DNA from: Capitulum mitella
Lineage: Eukaryota; Arthropoda; Thecostraca; Pollicipedomorpha; Pollicipedidae
Reading direction: 5' to 3'
DNA length: 64,000 nt
Assembly: GCA_030062745.1 (NCBI GenBank)
Contig: CP099844.1
Span: forward strand, 8,641,551 to 8,705,550
Shown here: positions 1 through 12,500 of the stretch, in pieces
Numbering within the stretch: position 1 is the stretch's first letter
Layout of the letters: the number at the start of each line of letters is the position of its first letter
The notes under the pieces: generated by a model
Database searches by the model: none
What the model was told of the DNA's origin: nothing
What the model saw: the letters and a program-made list of their open reading frames with translations, nothing else
Made by a program: the position numbers and the translations under genes

Positions 1-424
1 CGACACATATCGTTTCCTGCCAGGAACCGATTCAAGCCTTTGTTTAGCAGCCGTCGCCGCTACACTGAATGAATAACGTAAATGTCAGGGTCCTGTGAAG
101 CCACTCTCCAACCGTCCATGAAGTTTGTCATCGCCCAACAGTCAGCAACCTCCGCCAGGGGGACCTCTTGGCTACGCCGCACCTCAGTGTCCCTCATGCT
201 GGCTATACCAAGCCCCAACAGGGCCCATTAGCACCCCCATACCTCAGACAACCTCGCATGGAACCCGTTAAGTGTGTCCGCAATATAATGTCCCTCATGT
301 GGTGTGGAGAACCTTTAGCTGGGTAAAATGGAAACGCTCTTACCTAGAGTCGCCTCCTAGTGTTTCCCCTGACGGCACATTGCTGGGGCTGACGATACCC
401 TGCCGTCTTTCACCGGCCGGCCGG

Positions 425-446
425 ACGGCGGCGGCGGCGGCGGCGG
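425..446. repeat. (CGG)n run
   Basis: About seven CGG units inside a CpG-rich patch at 400-600. It may lie in the 5' region of a gene outside the window or be unlinked. Confidence 0.9.
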
Positions 447-2219
447 TGGCGAAGGTACCAGCCCGGCCGGCAGCCGCCGCAGCGCCAGTCTCTGTCCGCT
501 GCCGGTGGGGGGAAGTGGTGAGGCGCCGCTTCTCGTCAGAACGCGTACCGCTTCGCTCGGACGCGCTAGGCGGCGGAACAAACGACAAACGCCCGCCCCG
601 TGAACTTCACACGGGCAGAGAGAGAGAAGAGCAACAAAGGTGAATTGATCGCCATCGCTCAGGTCAGCATCGGCAGGCGGCGTTTTACTTGTCCGTTCGT
701 TTTCTAGACATGAATCGGGCTCTCCGTGGCGTATTCAGCGTATTCAGCGGAATCCATGACGTGTTCAGCGTATTTTTGGCACTGTTTGAGGGACGAAGTT
801 TTAAGTAACGACCAGCAAATGTTCCGATAACTGACAACAAACAAATATCGTTCATGCTGACGTCCAGATAAACATGCTCTTCGGAGTGGCTGACAAAACC
901 CACGGTTTCAAACTGTTTTTTTTTTTGCCGCGGCATGCGACTCTCAAACCCCTGTTACATAATACGGACGCCATGAGAATAACTACTTTTGCGTTCGATC
1001 GTCCATGAGGTGAAACTGTCGCGTGGTTTTGGCGATTGCCAACAAATAAAATACTTCCCTTGCTTCCCGTGCCGAAATGCTAGCCAGGAAACGTGGTCAT
1101 GCCTGATCCATGACGATCTAGCGTGGTCATGACAACAGTGAATATCACATGGGATGCGAGTAAGGTTGGAGAACGGATTATGGCTACTAGATTGCGCACG
1201 ACTCGACCAACGACTGATCAGGCCGTCACTTCCCAGCCGGCTCTGCCAGTATGAAAATTAAATGCCTTTGTACAAGAACCTCTTGGAATTACAACTGGGC
1301 AGAATCAAAACAGCGTACGCTGCTTATGTAAGACTCGTACGTCGTAAACGCCGTACGCAGAAAAGTCGTAGTTGGTCCCGGTGATTAGTTCTGTCCGAGT
1401 AAAATACTGCCCAAGTAAACTGAGGGAATCGCGCTTTAGACTGAATTCAAATGCGAGGCATCCAATTTATCTTGACTGCGAATATAGTTGAATAACGTTC
1501 CGGCCCGATTTAATGAGTCTCGAGCGGATCCAATTTTAACGGATCGGCCGTTCAATTAATCAGTACACCGGCTGACTCACCATGACTGGCATCTGAATAA
1601 TAAAAACAGAAAACATCTCTTCGCTGAATCGCAAATGAAGGACCAAATTCCGCAGTGTTTGCAGTAATGACGGGTCACGACACGATGGCCCCTTTAGCGT
1701 TCTGAAAACGCCAACTCCAGATGCCATCGTAGATCAGTCCAGGGCATTGCTCGAGCTGCACGATGGGACGCGCTGATGTCAGTGAACTCGACATGGAGCT
1801 GGACGGACTGGGCCGACCTTGGCACTTGACACTGACGGCTGGCGGGAGCGGCGCGGAACACGGATGTTGTGGTGAACTCGGAGGCCAGCCTTCACCTTAA
1901 CCGAGCAAAATCGCAGCCCACGCGGTGCTGAAACACTGAACATGATAAAACGAATACCACTGTGCTCCTGTTTGACGACAGTCTGTGTCAATTCGCATTT
2001 ACGTGAAATGTTTGTCTGTGGAGCTTAGTCTGTATTAAAGTACAGGAACATTTTCCATTCATTGTATTGGTCATTCAGGTATGCATGTTACATATGCTGA
2101 TAAAGAGGTGTGTGAATATATGTATGCATACATCTGCTCATGTATACGCTTTTGTGAACGCTGTCCCCAAAGTCCAGTATGCAGGATATACGTTTATACG
2201 TTTTCCAGATGGTTGGTTG

Positions 2220-2304
2220 GTTACTGGGTTATTTATTAACTCTCTTAATTGCCAGTCATTTTGCGTCGCAACCCTTCACGACGTTGTCGCGGTAGACTCT
2301 CGGG
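2220..2304 (+). repeat. Dispersed repeat copy 1
   Basis: About 80 bp (TGGGTTATTTATTAACTCTC through TTTTGCGTCGCAACCC and GTCGCGGTAGA) align at roughly three quarters identity with 5657-5740. Family unknown. Confidence 0.65.
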
Positions 2305-4319
2305 AATTATCGGAAACAGCTATTTAATAAGGGTGCCATTTAAAAGCAAAAAAGCCCTAGGACCAAGAGCAGCGTCTGCACCATTCAGCCGGACGGCCTC
2401 CGGGAAGTTCCCACAACCAGCTCCAGCTCTGGACAGGCCGAACATTCTGTGGTCAGCGGCGAGGAAACACGTGAATTCCCGCTCCCTTCCGTGATCACCG
2501 GCGTTGTAGTGATGTTCCAAGAATCGACAAGGACGCCTGCAGATCATGTACAATCCGTGGCGGTGTTGGCTGCCGCCCACTGTGCTGCCGGCGTCACATC
2601 TGCGGTTGATCTAGCTTCTTTCTGGGGAGGTCATGCCTCATGGTTCTGCCTTCGCTACCCGTCAGGTAGATTCGGCTGCTGTCGAAAGTGAACTTTCTGT
2701 TACGTGCCAGAAATAGAAACGTCGTTTGTCAGCTTCAGCTGAAGGATGGTCGAAAGTTAATAATCAAACTTTCCTTGGACCTTTTTTATACAAAGCGGTG
2801 GTGACATGGCATTATGACACTGTGTAGTTTTCGCTCCCCTTCCCTCAGTTCGTGACTTGAGAACGCGAGGTCGTCACGGTCTCGTGACGTGTCCGGGGTG
2901 ACGCTTCCTGGGGCGGCATTGTCGCTTGGATGTCGGCAGAGGCCCCTGGTGAGCACCGACCGTAACGACTGTAACGTAACGCTGACGGGTAACGAGCGGC
3001 CGCTGAGCGCCTGTGACGAGGCCAGAGCGACCGCGAGGGGCGACGGTGAATCGGCGCGGTCACCCGGAGTACATCAGCTGTCACGTCACCTGCCCTCCAG
3101 TCGCGGTCGCGGAGATAAGACTACCAAAAACAGTCTCACCAAATTAGAGAGCGTGGCTGTGATGAACGCTGTGAATCAGTGGCGCTCTGCCGTTAAAGTT
3201 AGCATGTAAAGGATTAAGTGTTCGCCTGTCGAACATGGAAGGTGGTTTTAGATAATTTCCGGAGGAATTATTGAGACGGTGATGCTCCGCGAAGTCGCCT
3301 CAGCACTATCAAGGTCAGCGAGTTCCGGCGGTCCTGATCATTGCTCGTCGTGTCACCCCGAAGTAAACCGAACGAGGAACAAAACGCTGGAAAGTACCTT
3401 GACTAGTTCCATAATGCTGTCAGGAAAGTGACATACTACGCATGACATGTTCTCTGACTTGCATGTGCAGGAAAGAACATTGTCGGGTTGGCACTGTGCT
3501 GTTTTTCGTTACAAATATGAAATAATTGTACGTTGTCAAATGAACCAAAATCGTTACTGCTGCATCTGTGGGTGTAGTTTTTTACGAAACGAAATTGTTA
3601 CTTGCCAAATTTGTCCTTTCCCTAATTAACCAGTATCACGTATTGTGAATGGATATTATACCCAGAAGTGATTATCACGAACGGTTTTCGCGGTACAAGC
3701 AAGCGTCTGGCGTGCTGCACCAAATTTAACCTTTTTTGACCTCATTTGACCTTAAAGGTCACATTCCAGAAACATCAAGCTTCTACAGAAGAGAGTTCCG
3801 TTAGGACTGCATCTATGCTGCAAATTTGTTGGATCTAGCCCCTTTGAGATCTTAGAGGGGTCCAACTGACCCTCGACCCGAGGGCTTCGTACACAGACAG
3901 GCCACCCGTGTGAGTGTTCAACGTTTCACCTGATCGTCTCAGATCGATGCTCATGACAGTCAGCTCCGCAACACTACTTCTGTACCGAAATGACTTCCAT
4001 AGGTGATTGGAATGCATTAAGAATATCCACTAAATACCCTTTGAAAGTATTTCAGTGATTATCCTTGTTCGTAACCAGAACAACCCCTGAGGTTTTACCC
4101 CACCGACACAGTAAACTGCCGCTGCCTGCCCGGTGCCGTGAGCCTCTGTTCCGCTCCCGTCAGTGGCGGGGCCACAACCCAGCTGGTCCGTGTGTCTCAA
4201 CAACTATTGCGTAACAAACCGGCCGGCCGGGCACGGAGGAGACGGGGAACGTCTTATACCCGGACCAGACCGGCAGGGCACGGGAAAACCGGCTGAACAG
4301 GCGGTCACAGCAGGGCATC

Positions 4320-4632
4320 AGGGCAGTGCTCAACGCTGTACGTCTTTCAGAGTGGCGGGGTACCAGGGCCTCACTGAACGTTGCACGTCCCTCAGGGCGG
4401 CGGGGCACTAGGGCAGTTCTGAACGTTGTACGTCCCTCAGAGCGGCAGGGTACCAGGGCAGCACTGAACGTCGGACGTTCCTCAGTCACTGAGCACTAGG
4501 GCAGCACTCAGCGTTGTACGTCCCTTAGAGTGGCCGGGTATTAGGGCAATGCTCAACGTTGTACGTCCCTCTGAGTGGCGGGGTACCATGACCGTACTGA
4601 ACGTCGGACGTTCCTTAGAGTAAATGGGTACC
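4320..4632. repeat. 45-bp minisatellite, seven copies
   Basis: Units start AGGGCAGTGCTCAACG or a variant, contain TGTACGTCCCTCAGAG and end GGGTACC. Six copies are 45 bp and one is 43 bp. Because 45 is a multiple of three, the minus strand carries ORFs with a 15-residue repeat (LVPRHSERRTALSTA and like units). Confidence 0.92.
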
Positions 4633-5656
4633 GCGATGGACCTGATAACCCGATGTGCTGCAAGGCAGCGGAGTATTGTGGTGGCGCCTATCAATGCACT
4701 TACATGCTCCAGCGCGGTCGGAGGCCTATGCTGGCAGATGGCTGGTACCACGGACAGGCCGACATCGTCTGAAATTTCCAACCGCCCCCGGCTGCGCTGT
4801 TTGTTTATCTACGTAAACTAAGTTCCCCCGGGGATGGCGTGCCCAAGTGCGATATAAACAACCGAACTGCTCAGGCTGCAAAAGTATGCATTACCAAGAA
4901 GAAGAGTGCCATGATATCTGAATTGTAGGACTTTTCGAAGGATGTATAATGGGAAAGCACCCCCAATGCACCAAGCAATGCTGCTGTGACCAATAAGCTG
5001 AAACAAATGTCCGTTTGGCCATACCCGACAACGGTTTAGAGAATGCACCGTTGAAACACCTTTATTTCCGCGAAACTTTCTGGCAACCGCCAGTGTGCGG
5101 TTTCTTTTAACAACCATTGTTCTTGTTCTCTTATCTCGCGTTGATCAAAAGACCCAAGAACGGGGTATTCACCAAGGCGGCATACAAACCAACGATCGGT
5201 GGGTATACGCCCGGCCCGTGCAGACGGTCGTGCTTGCGGCGCGCCGCGGTTCGGCTTCACATCTTCTGCCCCGCCGCGCCGGCACGTCGGGGCCTGAATA
5301 GGAACGCCCACCGCCATGCCTGCGGCTGAGCCGACCGTCTGACGTCGTGAAGACATACGCTGCCACTGAGCGATCGGCCGCCGGCCCACGGCTGAGGTGC
5401 CAGCGGCCCGAGCCGCTCCATAGGAGACGTGAGCTGGGCTGGTGACGACACCTGGTGCACTGACACGGTAGGCAGCCTGGAGCGGCGAGCTGGTGGTCAG
5501 GGCTGGCGCGGACTTGGTACAGAGGAATTGACCAAACGGCGCTGGTGCCTGAAGCGGCGCAGCAACTGTGGGGCGCAGAGATTTCGCATAGGACTGGTGC
5601 ACGGGTGTGGTGGGTATGATTGCTTGACAAAGCTGTTGCACAGGACAGGTGCGGCT

Positions 5657-5740
5657 GTTATTGGGTTATTTATTGACGCCCTCGACCGTCAGGGTCATTT
5701 CGCGTCGCAGCCTCTCAACTGGTTGCCGCGGCAGATCGCA
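5657..5740 (+). repeat. Dispersed repeat copy 2
   Basis: Second copy, same orientation (TGGGTTATTTATTGACGCCC, TTTCGCGTCGCAGCCT, TGCCGCGGCAGA). The two copies are 3.4 kb apart, and no longer alignment is visible beyond about 85 bp. Confidence 0.65.
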
Positions 5741-8679
5741 AAACACACGTGCGGATGCAGTCAGTGCACCGTAGCGTTACACATGAGGTGCGCAGAACTG
5801 GTGCGTGGAGCTATTGCATTGAACATAGATGCTTCACAGGAAAGCACAAAGAGAGTGAGAGGGAGAGAAAGACAGAGATGATTATGCGTTTTGTTGGCCT
5901 GCGCGGGACCGGTATGTAGACCTGTAACAGACAACTATGAAGCACAGAGCTGGGGCCCTGGGCTGCTACTGGTGCTCTCTCATTGAACGTATACACAGAG
6001 GATGCTGTCAGATACGCAATCGGATAGCCTGCACATTTATCCCGTGTCTGATGTGAAAGGTAACTAATGGGCAATGCACATTTACGACGACCCGCTGACT
6101 TTGAGGGTTCGCAGAAGACGGCTGGGTCCCTTTCCCAGTCAACTCTTGGGCCTCGGGACGGCAACCATTGGCTGGCCGTCGTGGAGACAGGTTTGCCTTG
6201 CCCGGAGAGAGTGGTTTAAAGCAGGCCATGAAAGCAGCTAAGCTGACTGAATGGACGTCCATTGCTTGATGGGACACTCTGGTGCTCACAGGAATGCCTA
6301 GCTGTCTTGGATGTGTGGAGATCGATCTAGACCAATACTAGATAGTCCAGAGTGGTGCGCCTCGCTCAAAGGCATCCCAGATGCTTGTCTTTCTGATTCG
6401 CTGAGGTGATGGATTTTCTGTCTGACGTTCAGGAGCACATTTGGACGACAAAACACCGACGCACCGGTATTTAGTTCTGGTCGTGGGACGTGGTTTGGAT
6501 GGGAGAGTTGTAATCAAAAGGGCCGTTCGTGCTGCACAGATACAGTGCTTACAGATACAGGCCAGTTAGGTTTTGTATTTGGGGCGAACGATTTGGCAGT
6601 TCATTGCAGCAGAATGAAGTAATCCATACCGTCGGCATGAAACCCGATTTTTGCATATATGGCATTGATTGTTGCGATACTCCATTCAACCTAATCATGC
6701 CGTTACGTTCAAAGTGCCCCATGGATTCATTTCCTGCGTCCACAGTCATCTTTCATGCAATACAGCGTCACTTCGGAACCTTCCTGTGGAGTATGAATCA
6801 ACAGAATCAGAACACAAAAGGACTTTGTGTGAATGATAGTTTGCGCAGCCCCAATGTTTGCATTCATATTTATCAGCGGTATAAATTTCCCGTGACGTGC
6901 GGTAACTTCATGCATTCATTCTTCTTGGGGTCACAACATGTCTGAATGGCCAAGAGTCCTGCTTGCTCGGAGGAGTGACATCAGATATACAGATACAGCC
7001 CGAGTTGTGGATGTGGTGGGACTGGGCGACCCCGTTTTGACCGCGCAGATTGTAATCGAACCGCACAGACCTTCGCTGTCTGATGTCGAAAGGAGCACGC
7101 CACGCCGGGAAAGGAATGCATGTCAGTGGCTGTCGGAGAATATGAAGTGGTAGCGTTACCAGAACGGCAGCACAGTATCGCGTGACCGGGTCGAGTTCAT
7201 AAAAACAGCTGTCCTTGAATAACAGCCAACGAGGTTTCATCATTTCCATCTACATCACTTCCATCGTTTCAGAAAAACAGCTGTGCTCGGCTATGGAACT
7301 GTGGGAGATTTCCTTATTGACGACTAGATGCCATATAATGGCCTAATGGTTTGCCATCATTTACGGTCTGGTTGTCTCACGCGTCAGATATTGCATTTAC
7401 GTTTACAGCAACGGATCAGATTCCAACGGTGCTGGACTCCTCAGAGTTCCTGATTTTAACCTGATTCCCGGCAGGGGGAGGGCGGACTGTCCCCCCCCCC
7501 GAAGATCTCGAGAACTACACATCCGATTTCATTGCAACAAACGGCAATCTATTTACTATGACGTTAACTACATTTTTATCGAAAGAAGCTTTTAAAGTTT
7601 TGAAAGAAGTGGATATAGGGGGCCAAAAAGTCGAAGCAGGGGATATTTTTGGACTTGTTATAAATATGTTGTTTATGTGCCGATTTTGATGAAACGGGCA
7701 TGAATCGAGAGGTTATGGACAGGATTTTTACCATTGGTCCATACATTTGAAATTTTGAGAAAATTCGGAGAGGTTCAAAGGGTTTCAGAAATGGCTGGAT
7801 TAGTTTTTGGAAGACTGAATGACCAAAAAGGTTCAAAACACTTTTTTAGTTTTTACTAGTCATGTTATGCTAAAAAAGTACAAATAGTAATATCTTGGTT
7901 GTATAATGTTAGCATAGGAGGTGCCAGGAACATGAAAAGGGAGAACTGTCATGGTCACATGTCCCTCAGGTCAACTTATCACCTTCGACCTTAGATGACC
8001 TCCAATGGCATTAAAGTCACATGGAATGATCTTGAGTGCATTTCCCATTCTTTGAAAACATTTCCAAACATTTCCAATCATTTGAATGTACTCTTTCTAA
8101 AATTCCGTTTTATCGCTGTCGTGATATAAGGTATTCGCACTGATATTTTAGGCCATTGCTCCGTGACCCGACCTGATATCAGTCTGAAACTTACTAGTAG
8201 AAGTTAACCTTCTGCGTCATATATACTTCAGGTTTGACACTGAAAAATAACACCAAAACTAACACTATTAAACTAAATTTTGATTTTTGACCTTGCCCTG
8301 ACCTTGTAAAGTAGCCTCAGATTAACAAAGTTATATATGTATGCTTGCCGAATCATTCATTTATCCAGCCATATAAAGCTTTAAGTTCCATATAAAAAAC
8401 ATTATTTTTTGCAGCCATTTTCATTTTATCTTCAACAAAAATGGCCTTAGGTGCCTACCAGAAACGTTGCTTGGCTCCGCTCCTGAGCAAAATAGAATTA
8501 CGAAATTTTGTTACAGGACATAGAAAGAATTAAAGGCAAAAGTGAGCAAGTTGCGTGAAACTGCATTAAAAACCTTGGAATTGGCAAGCAAAAAAAAACC
8601 TGAGGGGACGGATTCAGTCCTCCCCGTGCCGGGAATAGGATTAAAACATTTTGTCCGGTCCTCCTGAAATTAGTAACGA

Positions 8680-9300
8680 GTTTGACGCGTGACGTGACCT
8701 GCGCCTCCACCTCGTTAGGCGTGTGGCGATCAACTCCTGAACATCGTTCGGACGGAGAGCCGGCCAATTTCGGTTCGTTTTTGTGGTGTTTCGCCGACAT
8801 CGACCCTTACGAGCTGTTTACACACGGGGACGACCTGCCGCGTCTCTGTCCCGCCCGTGCGGCCGCCGGTCAGCGGCTCTCCGTTCAACTGGCAGCCTCG
8901 CGGCACAATGAGCTGCCGGAAGCGGTGACGGGGCTCGGTCCGGCCGGATGCAGGAATGCATTCAAGACACGAGCGGTTGCATGAATGTGCGGTTTCCTCT
9001 CTGTTGCGTGCATTTTCACGCCTGCCGTTTTGTCTACCTTTGGCTGTTGCGCAGAACAGCCACTGCGTTTGCTCATTATGTACAGCATATATGTCAACGT
9101 TCCGTGACATGTGGTGCTTGTTCTTCCCTGAGAACGCTGTAACATCTTGCACTCATCGTGAATAAGCGTTAAGCAAACGCCTTTTTGTCTCCTGAGGGTC
9201 GTATGTTCATGATAGTTCTAGTGTTTCCACGCACGGACACCCTTCGGGCAAATCGTCCCTCTGAGAGCCTCTGTCGTTCCAGGGCAGCCCCAGCGGCCAG
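8680..9300 (+). promoter_or_regulatory. Candidate STEAP promoter and 5' leader region
   Basis: A GC- and CpG-rich stretch (about 8680-8960) lies just upstream of the first STEAP coding exon. It is followed by a plausible acceptor at 9281-9282 (CTGTCGTTCCAG). This fits a leader exon plus a short intron, but no TATA box or clear donor was recognised. The open frames here show no known domain. Confidence 0.3.
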
Positions 9301-9322
9301 TCCCCAGCCCCAGGCGCCCAGC

Positions 9323-9519
9323 ATGACTGCCAACGGCGGCTTCAGCTTCGACGCCGAGACCAGCCGGCAGCGGGAGGAGATGGAGCTGGAGGCGACGACG
9401 CAGCGCGCGCGCTCGCTCGCCGTGCTGGGCACGGGCGACTTCGGTCGCGCCGTCGCCCAGCGGGCCGTGGCGTCCGGGTTCACCGTCACGATCGGCACCA
9501 GGAACAAGCAGAAGCAGCA
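9323..9519 (+). CDS. STEAP: STEAP exon 1 (start, NADPH-binding motif)
   Basis: Starts at the ATG in CAGCATGACT and ends before a GTGAGT donor, leaving two bases of a split Gln codon. It carries a charged N-terminal tail and then LAVLGTGDFGR, the first strand and glycine loop of the F420H2:NADP-like oxidoreductase domain. Confidence 0.93.
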
Positions 9520-12500
9520 GTGAGTCGGCCGGACGGCGGCGCGGCCGACGGAACGGGCGCCGGCCGGCCGGGTTTTCCAGTAATAACGCCGTCGGCCTCC
9601 TTTCTGCCCCGCCCGACCCAGATGTTTGTGGCGTCACCGGCCGGGCGGGTACGCCTCCGGAGCTGCCCCTGTCGCTGCGACAAGGGTGCCTGCCGCCGAC
9701 TGGGGAGATTTGTCAGCGGTGGAGTGTGGTCACCATCTCGGTGGGGGGTGGGCCGGGACGGGCCGGTACCGTCTACTGACCGCCTGAAGGGCGCGGGACA
9801 GCCGGGACTATCCGAGTGACGTAATGGGTACGAGCGACCAAAGCGGCGCTCGAAGTGCAGAGGGCAGACCTCGCCGCGCCATAGACCTCCCGCCGCTACG
9901 ACAGATTATCGATTGGACCGCGCTGTCAGCCGTTTAATGAGCCCTGTTAAAGCGGTCCCGGACAATCTGTCAAATATTTTGTCTAGAGTAGTGACTGATT
10001 TGATGCTCGTTTAAGGTCGTAAGCACTTGGGAGCTTATCTATGACTGGTCCAGAGCCTGAGCCCAGTAAGCAAAAACGATTTCCAACCGGGTCACTTGCG
10101 CTGCTTTTGCGGGATCATTGCTGATTGAAACTGCTGTACTGTGGGCATTCCCTTACTGTATGTGTGCCATTTTATCACTGAAATACGTTGCTTTGGGTCA
10201 GCAAAGCGATTGTGTCAGAGGATTATGACAGCCTAATGATGATTATCGACAGGCATGAAGCTTTATACAATGACGTCTGATATATCAATGACAAACCACC
10301 ATAAGAATAAAAGGCTGGTAGTCTCATACATGAACATGTATTGGGCATTTAAACATGAATGAAAGTTCGTGATACATCATCCCTACGCCACCCTCGCCTG
10401 GTGGACCGCTTATGGGTTAAAGAGAAGCTTCCGTAGGAGCATCAAAGGCGCGAATAGCAATGCAAACTTATGAGGGGCTTCTGAAACGCACGGGACAGGC
10501 ACGTTCAGAGGCAAAGTAAAAGGGCGTGCTCATGTCGCGTTGCGTCAGTGTGCAGGGACGATCACCAGGACCGGACTCCTTTCCGGGCAAACACCAGCGG
10601 GGGACGGTGGATATGCTTCGATCTGATACGTTGCAAAACACAGATCAGAGGTAGTGCAGCGTGCTAAAGCAGACACGCCGACGGCCTATTTAGAGTAACG
10701 TTTAGGATATTGAAGGAGAGAGGGAGGGTCCGATGCTTTACAGTGTTCCGATTCGGGCCAGGGCCGAAACGAGACAGGGGCGCTTCTAATATGCAACGGA
10801 TTTTGCAACGGGCCTGATTCACGTATAACACTGAACTCAAAGTGCTCTCAGTAACATTGCACTGAGATGAGCGCAGCTGATTGTTTGTCATATTTTCATT
10901 GTTACAGAATACCGAAAATTGCCTAAGTTGGTTATGTATTTTGTGTTGTACTTTTTGTACAGTATAACATTTATGCACGAAACTATTCAAGAGCAATACT
11001 GATACAAGCATAAGGGCCACGGCTTGCTTCTGCCATTGTACTGATACCACATACAGGGATCGTTGTGCCATTGCCATAGTAGTGATAGCACACACAAGTT
11101 CGTGTCATGGCAGTGATTACTATTTCACCAAACCAGATCGCCAACATTTTCGTGATGGTCTGTGTAATGTCACGAATACCTCATATCTCTTCTGGCACGA
11201 GAATCGATAAGATCTCAGCCAGCTGGCCTCTCTGTCATGGCAAACATTTCACACCAAGTTTCTGGTAGTAAGGCACCATCCGCTACGTTATAACCGATGC
11301 CGGTATAAGTGGTAATGACATTTACCGCCATTTGTTGTTCAGCTTGCATTCATAAACGGGTACAGTGTGCAATACAAAACAAGCATCGCTCATTTTGCGC
11401 ATTATTGAATGCATGCATTTTGCATGCCCCTGGAATATTGACTTACCAGCATAACTTAATCCTTACAAACGTCGACCATGCTGTAGATCTGCTCGTCATT
11501 TTAAGCTGCACTTTCAGTGTAAAGCATTGTCGCATTATTTACTCGACAGATCGTTCAGGTCAACTTCTTCTGGGCTGACGTCGCCTTCCTGTCGAGGCCG
11601 ATGGGGTGGATTTGATGTCACGCGCACGCCGCGCCGTAACGAGGCGATCCTGCCCGGCGTGCCGGCGCCGGCCCTTTGATAAGATTCCCCGGGCGCCAGC
11701 TGCATCAGAGGCCTTATGTCCCGCGCCCTCGTTCTTCGTTCGCCCAGTCGCTGACTGATGACCGTGATTGGCTCCAGCCGTCCCCGTCCTATTCCACGCT
11801 CTGCCGCACAGCCATCTGCCCGGTCACCGCGGCCGGTACACGGAAAAACGGCTGTAATGCCCGAGTGGAGCCACTCATGAGCCGTCATTGGATCCGCCCG
11901 ACCAGGGCCGCCTATGATCGTCGCATCCAACTCGACTGGGGCCATTCACGATCATTGAATCCAACCCGATTGAGGCCCCCTGCGATCATTGGGGCCGACC
12001 AGATCAGAGCCAGTGGTCGCATTGTGTTCTGATAACTACTTAATCGTTATGTTCGTTAAAGCTCGTTTATTGTAACATGGTATGTACGTACTTGAGCACC
12101 ACGCTTTTCCCATCTTCCGTCCTTAATCGCCTCCCTTTTTTATACATCTCGTTTTCTCCGCACGCAGTTCTACACGCGCCCGAATTATACAATGTCTCTG
12201 CATTGGTGAACACAATAATAAAACTTTAAAGTAACATATCTCTTTTGCAATGATCACTTGGCCAGCCTCCTTTAGTGCCACCAGTCATCATTTCTCGAGA
12301 TCCAGCCTGAGTACCATGATAACGGGAATAGACTCTCCACCATTCGAGGCATAAACAACAGGTCCTACCAGCTTGTCACAGAGCAAACCTGGACATGGCC
12401 CTGCTGTAACGTGAAGACAGGTCGGCCTCCGCGTGGTGGCAGGGGCGGGGCCCGGGCGGAGATTGCAGCCTAAGGCCCCGTGCTGCCTCTCCCAGATTAC

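Larger units (their letters stand above)
1..8679. other. Left intergenic region
   Basis: CpG-rich patches at 400-600, 2860-3110 and 5190-5480, the 45-bp minisatellite, two dispersed repeat copies, and a very AT-rich stretch at 7560-8500. The minus-strand frame at 5036-5641 (201 codons, Ala/Pro/Ser-rich) is the longest ORF. It has a faint cuticle-protein look (APLQAPAPFG, APGVVTSPAH) but no chitin-binding motif, so no gene is claimed. Confidence 0.65.
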
